Shown: one piece after another, positions 47,953-59,586 of the stretch
How the letters are laid out: each line of letters opens with the position of its first letter
How positions within the stretch are numbered: position 1 is the first letter of the stretch
Origin: Phellopilus nigrolimitatus
Lineage: Eukaryota; Basidiomycota; Agaricomycetes; Hymenochaetales; Hymenochaetaceae
DNA length: 64,000 nucleotides
Assembly (NCBI GenBank): GCA_021029095.1
Contig: JAJOHG010000005.1
Location: 372,001 to 436,000 of the forward strand
Reading direction: 5' to 3'
The notes under the pieces: generated by a model
The model's database searches: none
What the model was told of the DNA's origin: nothing
The model's input: the letters and a program-made list of their open reading frames with translations, nothing else
Program-made: the position numbers and the translations under genes

Positions 47953-50900
47953 TCACGTCCTCGTCCAAGCTGTGACGGTAGACTGAAGGCCATTTCGGTT
48001 TGCGGCCTGATTGATGATCCCATTTTCTGACACACTCAGCTGAAAAGTCGACGCTACTGTCGACAAGCTATAGACGTCGATAGTAGACACACTGTCTATA
48101 TCAAAGATTTGCGTCTGACAGCTGTTCGAATCCAGGCATGCTTGATTGTAGTTCTGGAGATAGCAGGCGTTGAACCAGCTGTCCGTATACGCGTTTCCTA
48201 AAAGTCCTGAAACGTACCTGGAAAAAGCTGTAGAGACCAGCACCTGCAGTTTTTAAAAGTCAGCAGCATTCTCGATGCAAATTAGAAGCCAACATCTTAC
48301 CGAAAACCAAGATATTCTGCGAGTTGTTGACACGAACGGCCCATGCCATTACCTGGCTTCCAGAATACGTTGGGTCGTTGTAGCTAGTCAGCGAAGTAAA
48401 AGGCGAAGGCGGGGCAGGATTCGGTTGAAAGTACGGCTTAGTCAAGAGAATCAGTGGTCTATCATATGAAGTATGAAAAATGCGGGTTGATTCACTGTTT
48501 CTGTTTGTATGAGACCCATGTAATGATTTTGCGCTCCGACCAAGTTGTACTGATAGAGAACGTGGTGCTCAGCTGAATATAACGTTAATACACGGGGTTA
48601 ATGGTAAATTATCTGCATCTCGTACATGCTATACGATAAAAAAGCTTAGCTAGGTGGCAATGAGATGATAGATCATAACTTACCGGTTCCGATCATCCAT
48701 ACGGGACCGGCAGACTGGGAGTAGATTCCTCGTCCGCTGTAAACCGTAATCCCGCCGAATGAAGGGTCGAGCGAATGGTCTGCCTGCCAGACCCAGGTCC
48801 CCTTGAGTTGAAACTAGTCAACACTCTGGGCCTTCTAAGAAGAGTAGGTGATACAGACCTCGAGGTAAGCGCTAGAAGCTGGCGTGAGGTGAAGGGCAAG
48901 GAATGCCGAAATGCAATTGCTGCCAGTGGTGGTAGTATTGGGGCATGTCGTGGAGTCAAGATTTGTGCCGAGAGCTAAAAACGAATTTTTATAGTACGTT
49001 CATACTCGCGACTAGAATTAGCCGTACCTCCACCAAGTCTAATGACATTTGTGGTTAGCTGTCGCATGGGACAGATATGGTTCAATTTACCTTATATGAC
49101 TGTCCCACATCCCGGCCGCTCCTTGCTGGCCAGCCGGGTCATGAACATTCCATTCGAGGACAATCGCACCAGCAGCTGAGACAAACGGTCAATCCGCGAT
49201 CAAAACACATGAACCTCAGATATATCATTCACCTGGTCCCCGTGTAGTGAATATTATGTCAGTAATTTCGAGAACGCCCTGGGAGTTGGTATCACCGGCT
49301 CTGATCACTGGCTGGGGGTTGTTGATATCCTGGAATGCAGAACCACTGCCCATGATCACAGACCAGGCCTCGCCGACCATCTGCGTACCAGCAGGCACTG
49401 TTATTGTTGACGAGACGATGTATGTACCTTGGTCGAAGAAGATGATCTTGCAGCCGGCATACTTTTATGAGGCAAAAAACCGTTTATTGACAGAAGAAAA
49501 GTGGAACGGGTAGGAATTGAATACCTGAGCGAAGGCATTCACGATAGCTGCAGTGTCATTGGTGGATCCGTCTCCCTTTGCGCCCAGCGACCTTATGCTA
49601 ACGAATTGATCGACAGCATAATCTTCATACTGAGGGTGTGTCTTTCCGAAGATCCTCCCGGAACTGTCAAGGAGACTGCTTGCTTTTGTCGGAGCAGTCA
49701 ACGAGCCCTGCAAAAAACTACTCGTTGAGCTCGTGCCGGTGTAAACATTCCCTTGCACCCATTGGTCGATGGTGGTTGTTCCGCCAGTCAGGACAACAGC
49801 GCCGCCGACCACACCGACCACGGTCGGGACGTTGTTGAGTTCAATATTATTGAGGACTAAGGAGCCGGCGAGGGTTCCGCTGCTGGCTTCAGATGTCCGC
49901 AGGAAAATAGGTGTATTCGTCACGACGGCATCAATAATGGCTTCAGCTCCGACGGTCTGCATATCAAAGTATATATAAGTCCAAATAATCGAATTAGGCG
50001 GTACTTACCTGAGTATCTTGGGTCAAGCCACCCGTCATCAAGTCAAAGCCAACCTATCGGAATAATACTGTGTCAGCGATGGAAACCGTTTTCTACTCGG
50101 CCACTCACTTGGCAATTGTTGATTGTGACGCCTTGGAATGTCCAGCCTAATTCACTGGATGAAGCAAGACCCATCATAATAACATGCTAATATATTTGCG
50201 TACCCCAGTTCCAGAGATTATAAATTGCTGTTTAATAGTCAATCAGAAACATGCTCGGAAAATAAACAATGGAAAATGGCCCACCGGTCTGAGCGTTATT
50301 GACCGTGATATTCCGCACAGTGAATCTACGAGACTGATCAATGTTGTCTTTGCCAGAAAATTCAATCTGAATTCACTGTTGGTTCCCAACCCAGATGCCA
50401 TATTTTCCTGATCAAACGTCAACCGAATGGTTTAGGAAAAATCAGAAATCACTCCGACCTCCATTGAAGACAAGATCTATAAAATGAATCAGTAAATGGG
50501 GAAAGACAATGTGAGATTTTATCTTACCTCCCATAAATCCGCCGCTTCCATTCTCCATGAAAATGCCTGATTCAAAGAATTAATACTAAGGATAAATGGA
50601 ATGTGGTTCGTATGAACCTTGGTGGGCGGTTGCAGCATCTGTCGACATTTCCACAACAATATTCATGAGCGAGGTCGCTTGCGACACTTGCCAGTGAAGG
50701 CCCGTCGCACTAGTTGTAGCCGGCATTCTCGTCAAGTCAATAACAAAGTTCCTGACAGAGCGATAACTTGGTTTCGAAAACGTGTATCAACTAGCGGTCA
50801 AGACGTCAGAGAAAAGAAAGTGTTTTACAAGTTATTTTGATTGATGTACCACTGTGCTCCTGAAGCACCAGGGATATAAGGATCGGCATCTACGCAAAAA

Positions 50901-51579
50901 CAATTAGACACATTTCTATTTTGATCCGAAATAAATTCACCGATAACCGCCATGCCAGTAAAGCTAGCAGCGGCAAGGAGTGTGGGTGGTTTCCTCGCAT
51001 CCCCAATCATCTGCGTGTAATACCACGCGACAATGGGTGTAGAGACCAGATACGTCCTGCATAGCGAAGATCAGCCTCGCTTCAGTGAAGTATGAGTATA
51101 ATGTACATACCCTTGTGGGAAGTAAACTATGGCCGGAGCTGTACTATTGGAAGAAGCGAGTATAAATATAGACATTACCTGAGCAGCGAAATGAAACGTA
51201 CGTCGTGGAGTCGCAATTTCCATTGCCGCATCTATTACCAGAAGACATTGCGGAACTTTACGACCACAAACGTTAGCCTAGTTTCTTAACGCAAAGATTT
51301 CGATGCTTACTTGATAGCAGCAGTGTCGTCTGTGACGCCATCTCCAGCAGCACCGAAATCCTTGACGTTCCGGAAGACCTGGTACCCACTCGGGTCGGAG
51401 TTGAAGGCAGCAAGACCTTGGTGCTGAATATTTTGCAGCCAGAAGGCGTCACTGGGGCCGGCAGTGCCAGAAGTTATTGGCGCAGAGCATGTAGAGCCGA
51501 GGGCAGCCGACATGTCTGCGGATGCAAGCAGCGTGGCGGCGGCGGTAGCGAAAAGTTTGGGAAGCGCTCTGAAGAACAT
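47953..51579 (-). CDS. Secreted exo-beta-1,3-glucanase, glycoside hydrolase family 55
   Basis: Starts with a signal peptide (MFFRALPKLFATAAATLLAS) and contains the two tandem beta-helix modules of GH55: FRNVKDFGAAGDGVTDDTAAI near the N-terminus and SIRSLGAKGDGSTNDTAAI in the middle (about 49600-49530). Other family marks are ATSLMNIVVEMS and GFMGD in module 1, DQGTYIVSSTITVPAGTQMVGE and GMWDSHIRLGG in module 2, and the C-terminal FFQNYNQACLDSNSCQTQIFDID. The gene is cut by roughly fifteen introns of 45-75 nt; the first exon is 51579 to about 51313 and the last begins near 48155 and ends with TGA at 47953. Reading frames join cleanly where I followed them. GH55 enzymes release glucose or gentiobiose from laminarin-type glucan of fungal walls. 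Confidence 0.9.
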
Positions 51580-53819
51580 AATGATGTATCGTCAGTAGGC
51601 GCAGAAAGGCGCTACGCCCCAGGTGTGCGTGGACGAAATGGAGGCGGGGATTCACGACAGCAAGACACGGAAGAAAAGGCGAGCGATCCATATTTATACT
51701 GACCAGCGGGATACAATCGAAATCGGTTCCAAGTGTTTGACAGCAGCAAGGAGTCCCTTAGGAGTTCAGAAGTATGAAAGGCCATAGCGACACATGTCGA
51801 TCATCCTGCCAGCGACTTCCATATTGGGAATGATCAAAAAAGGATCGGCCCAATCACGAGCCTTTTCCGAGCCAAATCGCCTCCGTAACCCGAGTTCGGC
51901 ATTTGATAATGTTTTATAAAGGGGCTTTACGCACCAACGATGGGCATGAAGAAGATTTCGGTGAAACCCTACAACACTTGTGCTGAACAAGAAAGAAAAA
52001 AAAGTGATTCTTGCAGTCTCCTGAGAGTTCCCTGAGTTGTATACATGCGTTCCTGGACTTTCTTCATCTCGAGAGGAAAGACTCGTGATACGACAATATA
52101 TAACATGGTCGAGCCACCTCTTCCCTGGGAGCAGAGCCTCACGGACGTGGACACGTCATGAACTATTTTCTATATTTGGTATGCTATTCCCCGAGCATCT
52201 AACAGCCACTTTCTGGAGGCAATAGCTCCCGAGCCTGTAGCTTCAGGTATCAGAACACGATGAACTGGTCTATATAACATAGAGTAGAGTAACGTACGAA
52301 AATGGTAAAACCCCGCCTTTCCGACTGCGATGTTAATCAAGCGTCGAGGTTCGGGATGATCATCGGCTCTATAAACTTGCTCAACATGTTGTCAAAAGAA
52401 TGTACCTGACCGGAGTGTATCGGATATAGCCGCCGATAGAAGTAGAGTTCCACAACTCGATGGATGTCAGTTAGGACCTCATTGTGCATGCAGGGACGTT
52501 GCTGAGCGAGTAGAAGCCAGAGAAGGACACACAGGATCACGCATTTAAGACAACACATGAAGGAAGCCGCGACTCGTGCAGCGGTCGCTGCTTGGGCACA
52601 ATCGCACATATTGGCTGCCAGCGCAACAATATGCAACGTCATCGATCATATGGCTTCACAATACAACGTTCAGTAAATGAAGGAACAAAAGCCATAACTC
52701 ACATATTGCAGACATTCTGCCAGTAGTTTTGACCGGCGAGAAAAAACGGGAGGGAAAGAAATGAAAATCGTTTTGAGAAAGACATCGAAAGGAAGCGAAG
52801 GAGTACAACGCTAAAGTATAAGCCGCGAACTCCTGTCCGCAAGGTCAGAGCTCTCGAAGCAAGCCAAGGTTCACATCAAGTGGCGAAGCGTATGAGCATG
52901 AGAGGCTTTTTACATTTGCATTTGATACGCCCATGCAACGGCCAGGTATCGGAACAAGTAGTCGACCAATACACGCTGATGGAAGTTTTTGCACGCGACT
53001 TGGAAGGCTGGGGGCGTTGAACAGTCGAAAGAGCACCGCGGACAAGAACCAGTCCTCGAGCATAGAAAAGACCGAATTGTAGTAAGACAAGAACCTTAAG
53101 ACACATTGCAAACCAAGAGAGAACGACATCGACAGAAAGGAGAGCTTTTGTCCTGAAATTAAGCATTAACATAGAATCTTGACAAGAATAACGATGACTG
53201 GTAGTCAAGGAGTTTACATATACTGTCCAATGGCTGGCTTTCCGCAGCTGCCCGCTGGACTTCGAACTCCCACAGGAAGACTTGAAGGCCGTCTTGAGTG
53301 ACAAAAGTAGGAAGGCGGCCGACCGATCTGTCAAGAATCAACAAGGATTGCCGAAGCGGCTGACTTACAGTCACTTGGATGAACGAACCACCACAGCTTG
53401 TAATGAACTAACTTTGTAAAATATTGCTGGCCATTCAGTGGTCGTTGAGAGAACAGCAACCCTCACTTACGGTGCCACCAACACCGTGTGCTCCGAGTGC
53501 AGCTCGCCGTGTACTTAAATCTCCGTGCGGGGGCGCGCGTGACATAACGTGCGTCGTGCGGCGCCTGCTTTTAGACAAGACATTCGGCAGGTGCTCGGTC
53601 GCTCTCTTGCCCTTCTTCCTTTTCAACCTCACATCCCTTCCCCGTTCTCTCGTCCATCTCCCCATATGCTCAGACCGAAAGTCGTTTCAATAAAGCATCT
53701 GTAGATCTTTTTATTTCCATTATAACTGTTTCTCGCCACACAGGTGCGGTTTTCATTCAAATTATGGCGAGTCTTCTTGTACAGGCACTGATACCTGTTT
53801 CGCACGTCAGCCGCCAGCC
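51580..53819. other. 2.2-kb stretch between two glucanase genes, no recognised gene
   Basis: Holds the promoters of the GH55 gene (leftward) and the GH5 gene (rightward). Minus-strand frames near 53350-52850 (for example RLPTFVTQDGLQVFLWEFEVQ) and 52640-52340 look faintly protein-like and have possible GT-AG sites, so an unknown small gene or non-coding transcript is possible. I could not build a consistent model. Confidence 0.4.
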
Positions 53820-56579
53820 ATGGCCGACCCCTCAATTCGAAATCTTCAGACGAGTCAACCCCACTATGAAGCGCTGCCTTTCGACGGCGATCAGGGGCCC
53901 GCAATCTCTCCTCCAGCTACTCCAGGCCCACAAGACGTCTCAATTCCCATGACTGAGCTCCCTCCCGGTGCTGGACGCCCGCGCTTCCAAGGCACGGCGC
54001 TTAGAGAAGATGGTTCTATGATGCGAGACTCATATGCATCTTCCACGTTTAACGCCGGAGGTTCGCTAAATTCGTCCGTCTATGCTCTCAACCCCACCGC
54101 CGCCAATCGCTCGTCGGCATATCTCGACGCTTACCGTGACGATCCGAACGCGGATTACCAAGAGGATACTGTAACGTCTCCCGCTGGCTACGCGGACCGG
54201 AACGCATCTAACTATCTTGGGGAGAAACGGTCTGCATATCTTGCGCCGCGAGACAAATCAAAGAAGAAGGGTCTTCTCATCGGCGGAGGTATCCTGCTAC
54301 TTGTCGTGGTCGTCGCCGCAGTCATTGTCCCTATTTATATTTTTGTCATCAAGAAAAACGACTCGACTAGTGGAAATTCAGCCGATCCTGCTTCGTCTGG
54401 ATCTTCAGGTAACGGCGGGGGTGTTCGCAACGTTGTCACGGGTGGCGACGGAAGCACTATTTCGATGGACGACGGAACTACGTTTACTTATAAAAACTCT
54501 TTCGGCGGTTACTGGTATTTTGATCCTGAAGATCCTTTCAACAATTCGGCACGTTCACAGTCTTGGAATCCCGCGTTGAACGAGACTTTCCAATACGGCA
54601 GCGATATTATCAGAGGGTAGTGCTATCTGTACTTTCTGGTCACGTTTTATGTTTCTCTTTAGCTTACCCGCTTTATTTCTTTTTAGCGTTAACCTAGGCG
54701 GATGGTTAAACACGGAACCTGTGAGCTAATGAATATCTACAGTCTATCTACACTCTAGGTTCTAATGCTTACGCCCTTGAAATCCTAGTTCATGCAAGTC
54801 GCGTTCGAAGTCTACTCTCCTCTACGGCTCATTGACTTTGGCTTTTTACTTCAGTTCCCCCGCGCTTTATGAGAAATATGTAAATGCTAGCATATCGGCC
54901 GTTGACGAGTGGACTCTCAGCGAGAACATGCGCAGCGATACGAGCGCAGGCGGAGGAATTAGTCAGCTTGAAGATCACTACAAGACATTCATAGTACGAT
55001 ACAATATAATATCTTAGATTGTCGCTGTACTGATCATTCGTCTAGACTGAGCAAGACTTCGCTCAAATTGCTGGAGCCGGACTCAATTTCGTGCGCATTC
55101 CTCTCCCATACTGGGCTATTGAAACACGAGGCAACGAACCATTCCTCGAGAAGACGTGCTGGACGTAGGTTTCCCATCGACGTACAATAAATTTGCACTC
55201 AATGTGCTCATTTTTTCTCTCTAGTTACTTCCTAAAGGCAATTCAATGGGCTCGTAAATATGGGATTCGGATCAACCTTGATTTGCATGCGCTTCCAGGC
55301 AGCCAGAACGGTTGGAATCACTCTGGGAAGCTAGGAACTATCAACATGTTGAACGGCCCGATGGGTTACGCCAACGCGCAGCGCTCTCTCGACTATATCC
55401 GTATTCTTGCTGAATTCATCTCGCAACCAGAGTACAAAGATGTCGTCGCGATGTTTGGTATCACCAATGAACCTCAAGCGTCTGTTTTTGGACAGGACCA
55501 GCTGGAACGGTATTATCTTCAGGCATATAACTTCGTTCGTACTGCGGGCGGAACTGGAACTGGAAATGGGCCGTTCATCTCGTACCACGATGGCTTTTTA
55601 GGTCAGCCACAGTGGAGCGGATTCTTACCCAACGCCGATCGCATATCTCTCGACACGCACCCGTATTTATGCTTCGCCAACCAGTCTCCAAATCCGTTGT
55701 CATCGTTCATCAACACTCCGTGTACAGCGTGGGGTGCGAACATGAACACTTCGATGTCGAACTTCGGTCTCAGTGCCGCTGGCGAATTCAGCAATGCCGT
55801 GAACGACTGCGGCCTTTATGTCAATGGCGTTGGACTAGGGACTCGTTATGAGGGCACGTATACTGGCACTTGGCCGAGGATGGGTAGCTGCGACGACTGG
55901 CTCGACTTTGAGAATTGGAATGATACTACGAAGGCTAATTATAAGGATTTCGCTTTGTCGAGCATGGATGCTCTTCAGGTTTGCTTCATTTCTCTTTTCG
56001 TTTCTATCATATTCTCAATTTCTGTCACAGAACTATTTCTTCTGGACCTGGAAAATTGGCAACTCATCAGTGTATGGCAAGGTTATGGCCCCTCAATGGT
56101 CATATCAACTTGGGCTTGAGAACGGTTGGATGCCTGAGGATCCGCGTGAAAGCACCGGCAAATGTGGCGGCGGAAATGTCTGGTCTGGGCCTCTTCAGCC
56201 ATACCAGACAGGTGGGTCGGGCGCTGGAAACATCCCCGCGTCCGTGACGAGTTCGCTCGCCTGGCCACCTGCAACAATTAGCAGTGGCGGCGCTGTTACG
56301 ACGCTCCCGAGCTACACGCCGACGGGCGCCGTACCCACACTGCCAGGGCCTACATTTACTGCGACGAGCAAAAAGACGACGACAACTGTTTCTGCTGGAA
56401 ACGGATGGGAAAACTCAGCGGATTCCGCTGGCTTGATGACGGACATCGCGGGGTGCAGTTACCTCGATCCGTGGATCGGTCCGACGGCCTCTCCGCCCTC
56501 GCCGCTCTGCCCGTCTTCTGCTGCCAAACGCGAGGCCGTACCAGAACCTCAGCTCACAGGCATACCGATGATGCGGTGA
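53820..56579 (+). CDS. Membrane-anchored exo-beta-1,3-glucanase, glycoside hydrolase family 5 (GH5_9 type)
   Basis: Seven exons, 53820-54616, 54687-54720, 54789-54793, 54855-54993, 55046-55164, 55225-55978 and 56031-56579, give 798 residues. A disordered cytosolic N-terminus of about 155 residues, then KKK and one membrane helix (GLLIGGGILLLVVVVAAVIV), then the extracellular catalytic domain: a type-II membrane protein. GH5_9 marks: GVNLGGWLNTEPFISPALYE, FVRIPLPYWAIE, INLDLHALPGSQNGWNHSG, the acid/base Glu in FGITNEPQ, DTHPYLCF, the nucleophile Glu in AAGEFSNAVNDC, and NYFFWTWKIG. A Ser/Thr/Pro-rich tail follows the catalytic domain. It resembles ExgD-like glucanases of wall remodelling. Exon 3 is a five-base microexon (separate entry). 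Confidence 0.92.
54789..54793 (+). other. Five-base microexon (TTCAT) followed by a GC-AG intron
   Basis: The upstream intron (54721-54788) has donor GTGAGC and acceptor CCTAG; the downstream intron (54794-54854) has donor GCAAGT and acceptor TTCAG. Inclusion yields NTEPFISPALYE, which matches the conserved GH5_9 sequence; neither skipping it nor other nearby sites restores the frame and motif. Confidence 0.7.
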
Positions 56580-56914
56580 CATGATAATAGGTGGTTTTCC
56601 TTCGCAGTGGACTGTATTATTCATGATATTTGTTTTGCATTATGGACATTTAACTCTTGGATTTCGGGTCGCGGACTTAATTTTTGTTCTCGTTCTTTCG
56701 GTTATGGTTCTGTGCTCGGTCATGTAGAAGGCAAAGGCTTGGGTTGCCTTAACGTTCATTGCTTCGTTTCTTTTTTTTGCTTCGATTTGTGTTATAAACG
56801 GACAGATAGCTTAACATACTTAATGGTCTTAGCAGTGTTATCGTCGTTTGTTTTCACGCAGTGCTCACTAACAGAAGTTCTGCATATTTCCATATGATTC
56901 TTGTGTTTGGGATT
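56580..56914. other. Convergent 3' region
   Basis: 335 bp between the convergent stop codons of the GH5 gene and the IATP-like gene. T-rich; likely holds both 3' UTRs. Nothing else seen. Confidence 0.4.
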
Positions 56915-57252
56915 TCAATGCTCGCCGCTCGTCGTGGCGTATCTGTCCTCCAGATCCTCTTGACCGCCATAGCCACCCTCGAAGCTTTTGCTTGTTCGGG
57001 ATGCCGCCTCGTTGGCGTCCTTTGCCATTTTCTCTTTCAGAGCGGCAAGTTGTTCTTGTTCCTGTCGTATGTCAGTCAACACAGGTGGGAGATTGATGGT
57101 ATGGATTAGGGGCCTGACCTTTTGCCTGGCGTACTGAGTTTCAGCGCCTTGCTCCTTCGACTTCCAGGTCTCGTCCTGTGTCATCTGAACTCATCTATTC
57201 CAGATGGAAGTAATAACAGCGTACATACTTGGGCAGTTGCTCCTGAGGACAT
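56915..57252 (-). CDS. Small coiled-coil protein resembling the mitochondrial ATPase inhibitor (IATP/IF1)
   Basis: Exons 57252-57229, 57184-57119 and 57061-56915 encode 78 residues. The core DETWKSKEQGAETQYARQKE followed by QEQLAALKEKMAK matches the IF1 pattern of a basic inhibitory segment (K.REQA.E..Y.RQ) running into a coiled coil. Family members inhibit F1-ATPase hydrolysis at low pH and are usually 80-110 residues with a presequence. Here the predicted N-terminus MSSGATAQ is not a typical presequence, so either an upstream exon is missed or targeting is unusual. The Gly-rich tail is also atypical. The first exon shares its region with another protein-like frame (SNFNNNYDNVLR), so the 5' end is uncertain. 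Divergent from the M24 peptidase gene, 129 bp away. Confidence 0.5.
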
Positions 57253-57381
57253 TGTCGTAGTTGTTGTTGAAGTTGCTATTAGTGGAGCCACGCCGCTGCG
57301 TCAGTGTCAGTGTCGATCCCGGGCGATCCCTTCGCTAAATACGGCTGATCGCGCCGGACTCACGTCGACTCTCAGACTCGG

Positions 57382-59085
57382 ATGGCCATGTCAGGTCAAT
57401 CTGAATCAGAGGTGAAGGCAGCAATGGCAAGCTCAAAGGAATGGCACACCAAGCCTGCTGTACGAACTAGGACCATTGGACGTTTCAGGCCGCTCATCAT
57501 CGTGAGAGAGGTTCCAGGCCATCCCATTTGTTTACTTATCGGAGCGAGCAACAGAACTTAGTTATATTGGCAACGGTCGCGTTCAATCTTCGCCTTTGGT
57601 ATGCATCATGGACGGATGTGGCTCATCACCGGAAGAGCTTGCCCTCCTTCGAGCACCTGGCCGCTCACTGTGCGGACGTCGCACCCATCAGCGCTACGCG
57701 AGTTTCACGAGCGACAACGCTCACTCGCTGAGGCTCTTCACACACTAGGCGCGTCCGCATACATCGCCGAGCCGGGTGCCAATGCACAATTCTTCTCAAA
57801 TATATCTTCAAGCCAGTGGCACTTGTCTGAACGCCCGCTCCTGGTCATTGTTTCCCCGGAGCTCGTCGACGACGTCGTTGAGCCGCGGATATCCATTCTC
57901 ACACCAACGTTCGAGGCCACTCGCGCCAAGCTGCTCCCTGTCGCGACGGAGAACGCGTCCTTTTTTGAGTGGCCTGAGGATACCGATCCGTATAAGACGG
58001 CCATTTCAGCATTCGCCGGAAACAATGGCGATGTGTATGTGGATGGGGCCATGAGGAAGTTCGTCGCGGATGGACTTGCTAAAGCCTTACCGGAGCAGAA
58101 GGTCTTTTCCGCACCTTTGGAGATTCGGTCATTACGAGAAAGAAAGTCTACTGAGGAAATCAAAATCTTGCGCTGTGCGAATGAGGTGAATGATATTATA
58201 CTGGTTTTCTACGTGAAATATTATATTTAAGAATATCAGGTAACACTCATGGCGATTCGGGCAGTAAGGGACGAACTGTATATTGGAATGCGCGAGTCCG
58301 AGGCCCAAAAGCTCGTGCTCGATGCGCTTTCAAGTGCTGGGCTCGAAGAGCCCTTCGTCCTTGGACTTTTTGGAGGTGAGAATGTTCGCGCCCGCAGTTT
58401 AGGCAATCAGATGACTCAATTGTTCAAACCTTCAGAAAACGCAGCTCTGCCTCACGGAAGCGGCACAGATCGGACACTTGGCAAGGAGGATTTTGTCCTG
58501 TTCGATTGTGGAGGGACGCTTCATGGATATCACAGCGATATCACCAGGGTCAGCCTCCCACCTTATGAACAATTTATCTGATCGAACCCTTCGGCTTCCA
58601 GACGTTCGCTCTGAGGGAATCAACGATTCCCTCAGATCACTTAAAAGTATGGTTCACCGTGCGTGCAGCGCAGACTGCGGCCCTAGAAGCAGTGCGCAAT
58701 GGCTCGCTCACAAGACATATTGACGAGGCCGCCCGCGCCGTTATCACAGCATCAGGCTACGGCGAATACTTCACGCATCGACTCGGACACGGTGAGTCCG
58801 TAGCCTTAGTGCTCACGTCTTTCTTGGTTATTCATAGCTCCCTCCTCTCACGCTTTTTGCAATTTCGAAGGTCTCGGCCTCGAAGAGCACGAGGAGCCTT
58901 ACCTGCGCGGTGGAAGCAACGACACGGTTCGTGCGGGGCACACATTCACAGATGAGCCGGGAGTGTACATCGAAGGCCGGGTCGGCGTGCGGCTGGAGGA
59001 CAGCTTCGTCGTCACCGAAGACGGGAAGGCGGTGTATCTTACCGTGGGTGTAGGAGGCCAGTCTGTCTCCCCATGGCGGCCGTAG
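57382..59085 (+). CDS. Membrane-anchored M24 peptidase (creatinase/Xaa-Pro aminopeptidase-like), apparent +1 frameshift
   Basis: Exons 57382-57501, 57555-58185, 58240-58375, 58436-58548, 58602-58791 and 58871-59085 give about 467 residues. A short cytosolic N-terminus is followed by one membrane helix spanning the first junction (RPLII joined to NLVILATVAFNLRLW). The M24 pita-bread domain shows all five metal ligands: DCGGTLHGYHSD (two Asp), HRLGHG (His), FTDEPGVYI (Glu) and GVRLEDSFVV (Glu). The creatinase-like N-terminal domain includes LGASAYIAEPGANAQFF and SERPLLVIV. Frame breaks near 57694-57697, where HCADVAPISA should run into REFHERQRSLAEAL; exon 2 is one base too long. Substrate is not predictable. 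Confidence 0.85.
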
Positions 59086-59586
59086 TAATCTTCGTCCAAA
59101 CTTAGTTTTTCTTTTCTTTTCTGCTGATTCTTTGGATTTTGTTCGCCATTGGGGAAAGTATTTCAGATTGAAATGCAAGGGCAAGAATGCGGAACTGATC
59201 ATTGCTATTGAGAATAACGGGAACGAGCGAGATTACAGACGAAATCTATTGAAATGTTGCGGTGATATCAGGCGATTGACAATTACACGATGGAGACAGA
59301 CAGTATACACAGATCTAAGTTCGATAAGTATAGAGACGGAAAAGACGTGGAAAGGAAAGGAAGACAGTGATATGTAGTGGTGTATATGTGCGTGTCTGTA
59401 AAGAAAAGAAGAGAAAAATCCCGAAAAATGTACAACCGAATGACAAATGACGCGAAATGGGCGAAAAAGATCCAGATTGGAGATAAGGGAAGATCGTGAC
59501 CGGGACGTAAAGCCGCATATGAAAGATGCGAACAAAACCAAATAAATAGGGGTGAAGATTTTGAAAGCGCTTCTCCTCATAAGACA

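Noticed and set aside
48110..48145. GTTCGAATCC sequence resembling a tRNA T-arm
   Set aside because: It is coding sequence of the last GH55 exon, with no other tRNA arms around it.
52337..53374. Minus-strand frames between the two glucanase genes as a gene
   Set aside because: Several possible splice sites exist but I could not obtain one coherent frame or a recognisable domain.
14358..59085. Programmed +1 ribosomal frameshifting as explanation for the frame breaks
   Set aside because: The sites do not share a slippery codon with a stop or rare codon in the coding direction, and they affect unrelated enzymes, several with multiple breaks that would all need to be passed.
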